DNA of 64,000 nucleotides, from the NCBI GenBank assembly GCA_947479755.1, contig CANKAM010000012.1:1-64000 (forward strand), in the 5' to 3' direction. This DNA comes from Bacteroidota bacterium (lineage in GTDB: Bacteria; Bacteroidota; Bacteroidia; SXHM01). The notes under the pieces are model-generated. The model did no database searches and was not told the origin of the DNA. It saw nothing but the letters and a program-made list of their open reading frames with translations. Within the stretch, counting starts at the first letter, position 1; the number at the start of each line of letters is the position of its first letter. Positions 61,359-64,000 of the stretch are shown in pieces. Made by a program: the position numbers and the translations under genes.

Positions 61359-63917
61359 ATGGAAGCTAAATTCTCACAACAGGTAAAAGATGTAATCAGC
61401 TACAGCCGCGAGGAAGCATTACGTTTAGGTCACGATTACATAGGCACCGAGCACCTTATGCTCGGACTAATCCGCGATGGCGAAGGCAGAGCAATCAATG
61501 TGCTTCTTTCATTAGGAGTTGATTTGGTTGAACTGCGCAGAAAGATTGAAGGTTCAGTGAAAACTGGCAGCAGTTTAGTTGCTAAAAAACAAACACCTGA
61601 TAACATTCCTTTGGTAAAACAAGCTGAAAAAGCGCTGAAGATAACCTACCTTGAAGCTAAAACATTTAAAACAGATGTTATAGGAACAGAACATTTGTTG
61701 CTTTCTATTTTGAAAGATGAAGAAAGCGTTGTAACAAAGGTTTTAGAAAATTACAAGGTGGATTACGACACGGTGAGAGCAGCATTGGGTGAAGTTACAA
61801 GCGCACCACCAAAAGCAGAACACGGAACACCTGCTGATGATGACGATGAAGCAGACAGCGGTACATTTGGTGCAAGTACCCGCAAACCTACCGACAGCAA
61901 ATCAAAAACTCCGGTTCTTGACAATTTTGGTCGTGATTTAACTAAAGCTGCTGAAGACGATAAATTGGACCCTATTGTAGGTCGTGAGAAAGAGATTGAG
62001 CGTGTATCGCAGATTTTGAGCCGCAGAAAAAAGAACAACCCTATTTTAATTGGCGAGCCTGGAGTTGGTAAATCAGCCATTGCAGAAGGTCTGGCATTAA
62101 GAATTGTGAAACGTAAAGTTTCTCGTGTACTTTTTAACAAACGAGTAATCACATTGGATTTAGCTTCTCTTGTTGCGGGAACAAAATACCGCGGACAATT
62201 TGAAGAGCGCATGAAAGCGGTGATGAATGAATTGGAAAAATCGCCTGATGTTATTCTGTTCATTGACGAGATACACACCATTATTGGTGCGGGTGGAGCT
62301 TCCGGTTCATTAGATGCTTCCAACATGTTTAAACCTGCACTTGCACGTGGCGAAATTCAGTGTATCGGAGCAACTACCTTAGATGAGTACCGTCAGTACA
62401 TTGAAAAGGACGGTGCTTTGGACAGACGTTTCCAGAAAGTAATTATTGAGCCTACTACCGTTGATGAAACTATTCAGATTTTGAATAACATCAAATCAAA
62501 ATACGAAGATCACCACAATGTAATTTATACTGATGATGCTATTAAAGCCTGTGTAACATTAACAGCACGCTATCTGAGCGACCGCCATCTTCCCGACAAA
62601 GCAATTGATGCATTGGATGAATCGGGGTCACGTGTTCACATCACCAACATAAAAGTTCCGGCAAATATTATTGAGTTGGAAAAGAAAGTTGAGGATATAA
62701 AAGAATTGAAAAATAAAGTTGTCCGCAGCCAGAAATATGAAGAAGCTGCTAACCTGCGCGATTCAGAACGCAAATTATTAGATGAATTAGAAGTTGAAAA
62801 GAAAAAGTGGGAAGAAGAAACCAAAAGTAACCGCGAAACTGTTTCGGAAGATAATGTTGCTGAAGTTGTGGCAATGATGACCGGTGTTCCTGTTCAGCGT
62901 ATTGCACAAAATGAGGGCAGCCGTTTGATGGGAATGTATGAGGCTATAAAAGATAAAGTAATCGGTCAGGACGAAGCTATACGCAAAGTTGTAAAAGCCA
63001 TTCAGCGCAACAGAGCAGGATTAAAAGACCCTAACAAACCAATTGGTTCGTTTATTTTTCTTGGCCCGACAGGTGTTGGAAAAACGCAGTTGGCAAAAGT
63101 GCTTTCAAACTATTTGTTTGATAATGACGATGCGCTTATCAGAATAGATATGAGTGAATACATGGAGAAATTCTCTGTGTCTCGATTGATTGGTGCACCT
63201 CCGGGTTATATCGGTTACGAAGAAGGCGGTCAGCTGACAGAAAAAGTAAGACGTAAGCCTTATGCCGTTATTCTGTTAGATGAGATTGAAAAAGCACATC
63301 CTGATGTTTTCAATTTATTGCTGCAAGCATTGGATGATGGACAAATGACAGATAGCCTTGGTCGTAAAATTGATTTCAAGAATACCATCATTATTATGAC
63401 TTCTAACATTGGAACACGTCAGTTGAAAGAGTTTGGTCAGGGCGTTGGTTTTGCAACAAGTGCAAGAACTTCAACAGTTACTGAAGATGCAAAAGCCATG
63501 ATTGAAAAATCATTAAAAAAAGCGTTTGCTCCCGAATTCTTAAATCGTATTGATGATGTGTTGGTTTTTAATCCTCTTGCAAAAGAAGACATTCATAAAA
63601 TCATCGAAATTGAATTAAAAAGTCTTTACAAACGCCTGCATGAATTAGGTTATGAAATAAAGATTACTGACAAAGCAAAGGACTATATTGCTGACAAAGG
63701 CTATGACGCCAACTTTGGCGCCCGCCCATTGAAACGTGCTATTCAGAGATACCTTGAAGACCCTATGGCAGAACAAATTATAGGTGCAAATGTGAACGAA
63801 GGTGATATTATTAATGTTGATTTGGATTCTAAGAAAGAAGAAATCATCATCAATATTATTAAAGCCAACGAAAAAGAAAAAGAGAAGAAGCCTAAAAAAT
63901 CTTCCAGTAAAGAGTAA
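61359..63917 (+). CDS. clpC: ATP-dependent Clp protease ATP-binding subunit ClpC
   Basis: An 852-residue AAA+ unfoldase that feeds proteins to ClpP. Two Clp_N repeats cover residues 4-145. The first AAA domain has Walker A GEPGVGKSA near 232 and Walker B VILFIDEIHTI. The middle domain (about 415-480) carries a UVR-like helix (EEAANLRDSERKLLDELE), which defines ClpC rather than ClpB. The second AAA domain has GPTGVGKTQLA near 569, and the ClpP-docking loop contains GVGF. The tail is rich in Lys and Glu. A hairpin terminator follows. Confidence 0.96.
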   Translation: MEAKFSQQVKDVISYSREEALRLGHDYIGTEHLMLGLIRDGEGRAINVLLSLGVDLVELRRKIEGSVKTGSSLVAKKQTPDNIPLVKQAEKALKITYLEAKTFKTDVIGTEHLLLSILKDEESVVTKVLENYKVDYDTVRAALGEVTSAPPKAEHGTPADDDDEADSGTFGASTRKPTDSKSKTPVLDNFGRDLTKAAEDDKLDPIVGREKEIERVSQILSRRKKNNPILIGEPGVGKSAIAEGLALRIVKRKVSRVLFNKRVITLDLASLVAGTKYRGQFEERMKAVMNELEKSPDVILFIDEIHTIIGAGGASGSLDASNMFKPALARGEIQCIGATTLDEYRQYIEKDGALDRRFQKVIIEPTTVDETIQILNNIKSKYEDHHNVIYTDDAIKACVTLTARYLSDRHLPDKAIDALDESGSRVHITNIKVPANIIELEKKVEDIKELKNKVVRSQKYEEAANLRDSERKLLDELEVEKKKWEEETKSNRETVSEDNVAEVVAMMTGVPVQRIAQNEGSRLMGMYEAIKDKVIGQDEAIRKVVKAIQRNRAGLKDPNKPIGSFIFLGPTGVGKTQLAKVLSNYLFDNDDALIRIDMSEYMEKFSVSRLIGAPPGYIGYEEGGQLTEKVRRKPYAVILLDEIEKAHPDVFNLLLQALDDGQMTDSLGRKIDFKNTIIIMTSNIGTRQLKEFGQGVGFATSARTSTVTEDAKAMIEKSLKKAFAPEFLNRIDDVLVFNPLAKEDIHKIIEIELKSLYKRLHELGYEIKITDKAKDYIADKGYDANFGARPLKRAIQRYLEDPMAEQIIGANVNEGDIINVDLDSKKEEIIINIIKANEKEKEKKPKKSSSKE

Positions 63918-63936
63918 ATTATCTCAATGCAATGTT

Positions 63937-63977
63937 AAGGGGAAATTAATCCAATGATTTTGGGTTGGTTTCCCCTT
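63937..63977 (+). terminator. Hairpin terminator of clpC
   Basis: AAGGGGAAA pairs with TTTCCCCTT; an inner AATCCAA pairs with TTGGGTT except one wobble. A short pyrimidine tract (CTTCTT) follows rather than a long T run, so termination strength is uncertain. Confidence 0.7.
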
Positions 63978-64000
63978 CTTCTTATCCTCTTTTTATAGCG

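Overview
The window comes from a member of the Bacteroidota, probably an environmental gliding or secreting lineage near Chitinophagales, Cytophagales or Flavobacteriales. Four things support this: two type IX secretion cargo proteins (a type A sorting tail at 24312-25208 and a CHU_C/gliding-type tail at 50194-54477); many promoters of the Bacteroidota form TAnnTTTG, two of them with TTTG 18 bp upstream; families largely confined to this phylum (DUF4293, DUF1599, BT_3928-type DoxX protein); and futalosine-route menaquinone synthesis (mqnB). Everything here is read by eye from the sequence and from general knowledge of the families; no search was run.

Layout. 1-2.3 kb: the 5' part of a collagen-like surface protein, DUF4293, then a 21-bp repeat array. 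2.3-11.2 kb: housekeeping (ABC exporter, truA, folP, DUF1599, DoxX protein, DppB-like permease, tpiA, prmA). 11.3-15.7 kb: one 1.5-thousand-residue exported protein of unknown function, followed by tRNA-Arg(ACG). 15.9-23.5 kb: dicarboxylate/glutamate symporter, P-loop kinase, lipoprotein, DUF1573 protein, aminotransferase, lgt, thyA and an SDR. 23.6-31.4 kb is the accessory stretch: small exported proteins, a T9SS cargo, a 19-unit 21-bp array, an XRE regulator overlapping a protein of unknown function, nested palindromes, a secreted EEP-fold hydrolase and a MORN/coiled-coil protein. 31.4-50.1 kb: mostly core functions (mnmE, desaturase, fabD-folE-queD, mqnB, MoxR ATPase, flippase, yhhQ, purL, mtgA, ribD, transporters). 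50.2-57.2 kb: a PKD-rich T9SS cargo, a third 21-bp array, a cupin-dehydrogenase pair, and a lone membrane-protein gene set among palindromes and a strongly folded element. 57.2-64 kb: a TPR protein, gyrA and clpC.

Gene packing is tight: several convergent pairs have touching or overlapping stop codons. In contrast, all five gene-free gaps longer than 300 bp (1946-2296, 25209-25731, 26774-27092, 54478-54842, 56828-57223) are filled with repeats or palindromes. Two repeat scales recur: 21-bp arrays of three unrelated sequences, and 7-bp arrays at four places. The most unusual locus is 56284-57165, where a small membrane-protein gene lies between imperfect, attC-like palindromes beside a sequence that can fold into a three-way junction. 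No CRISPR array, rRNA, integrase, transposase or prophage was seen.
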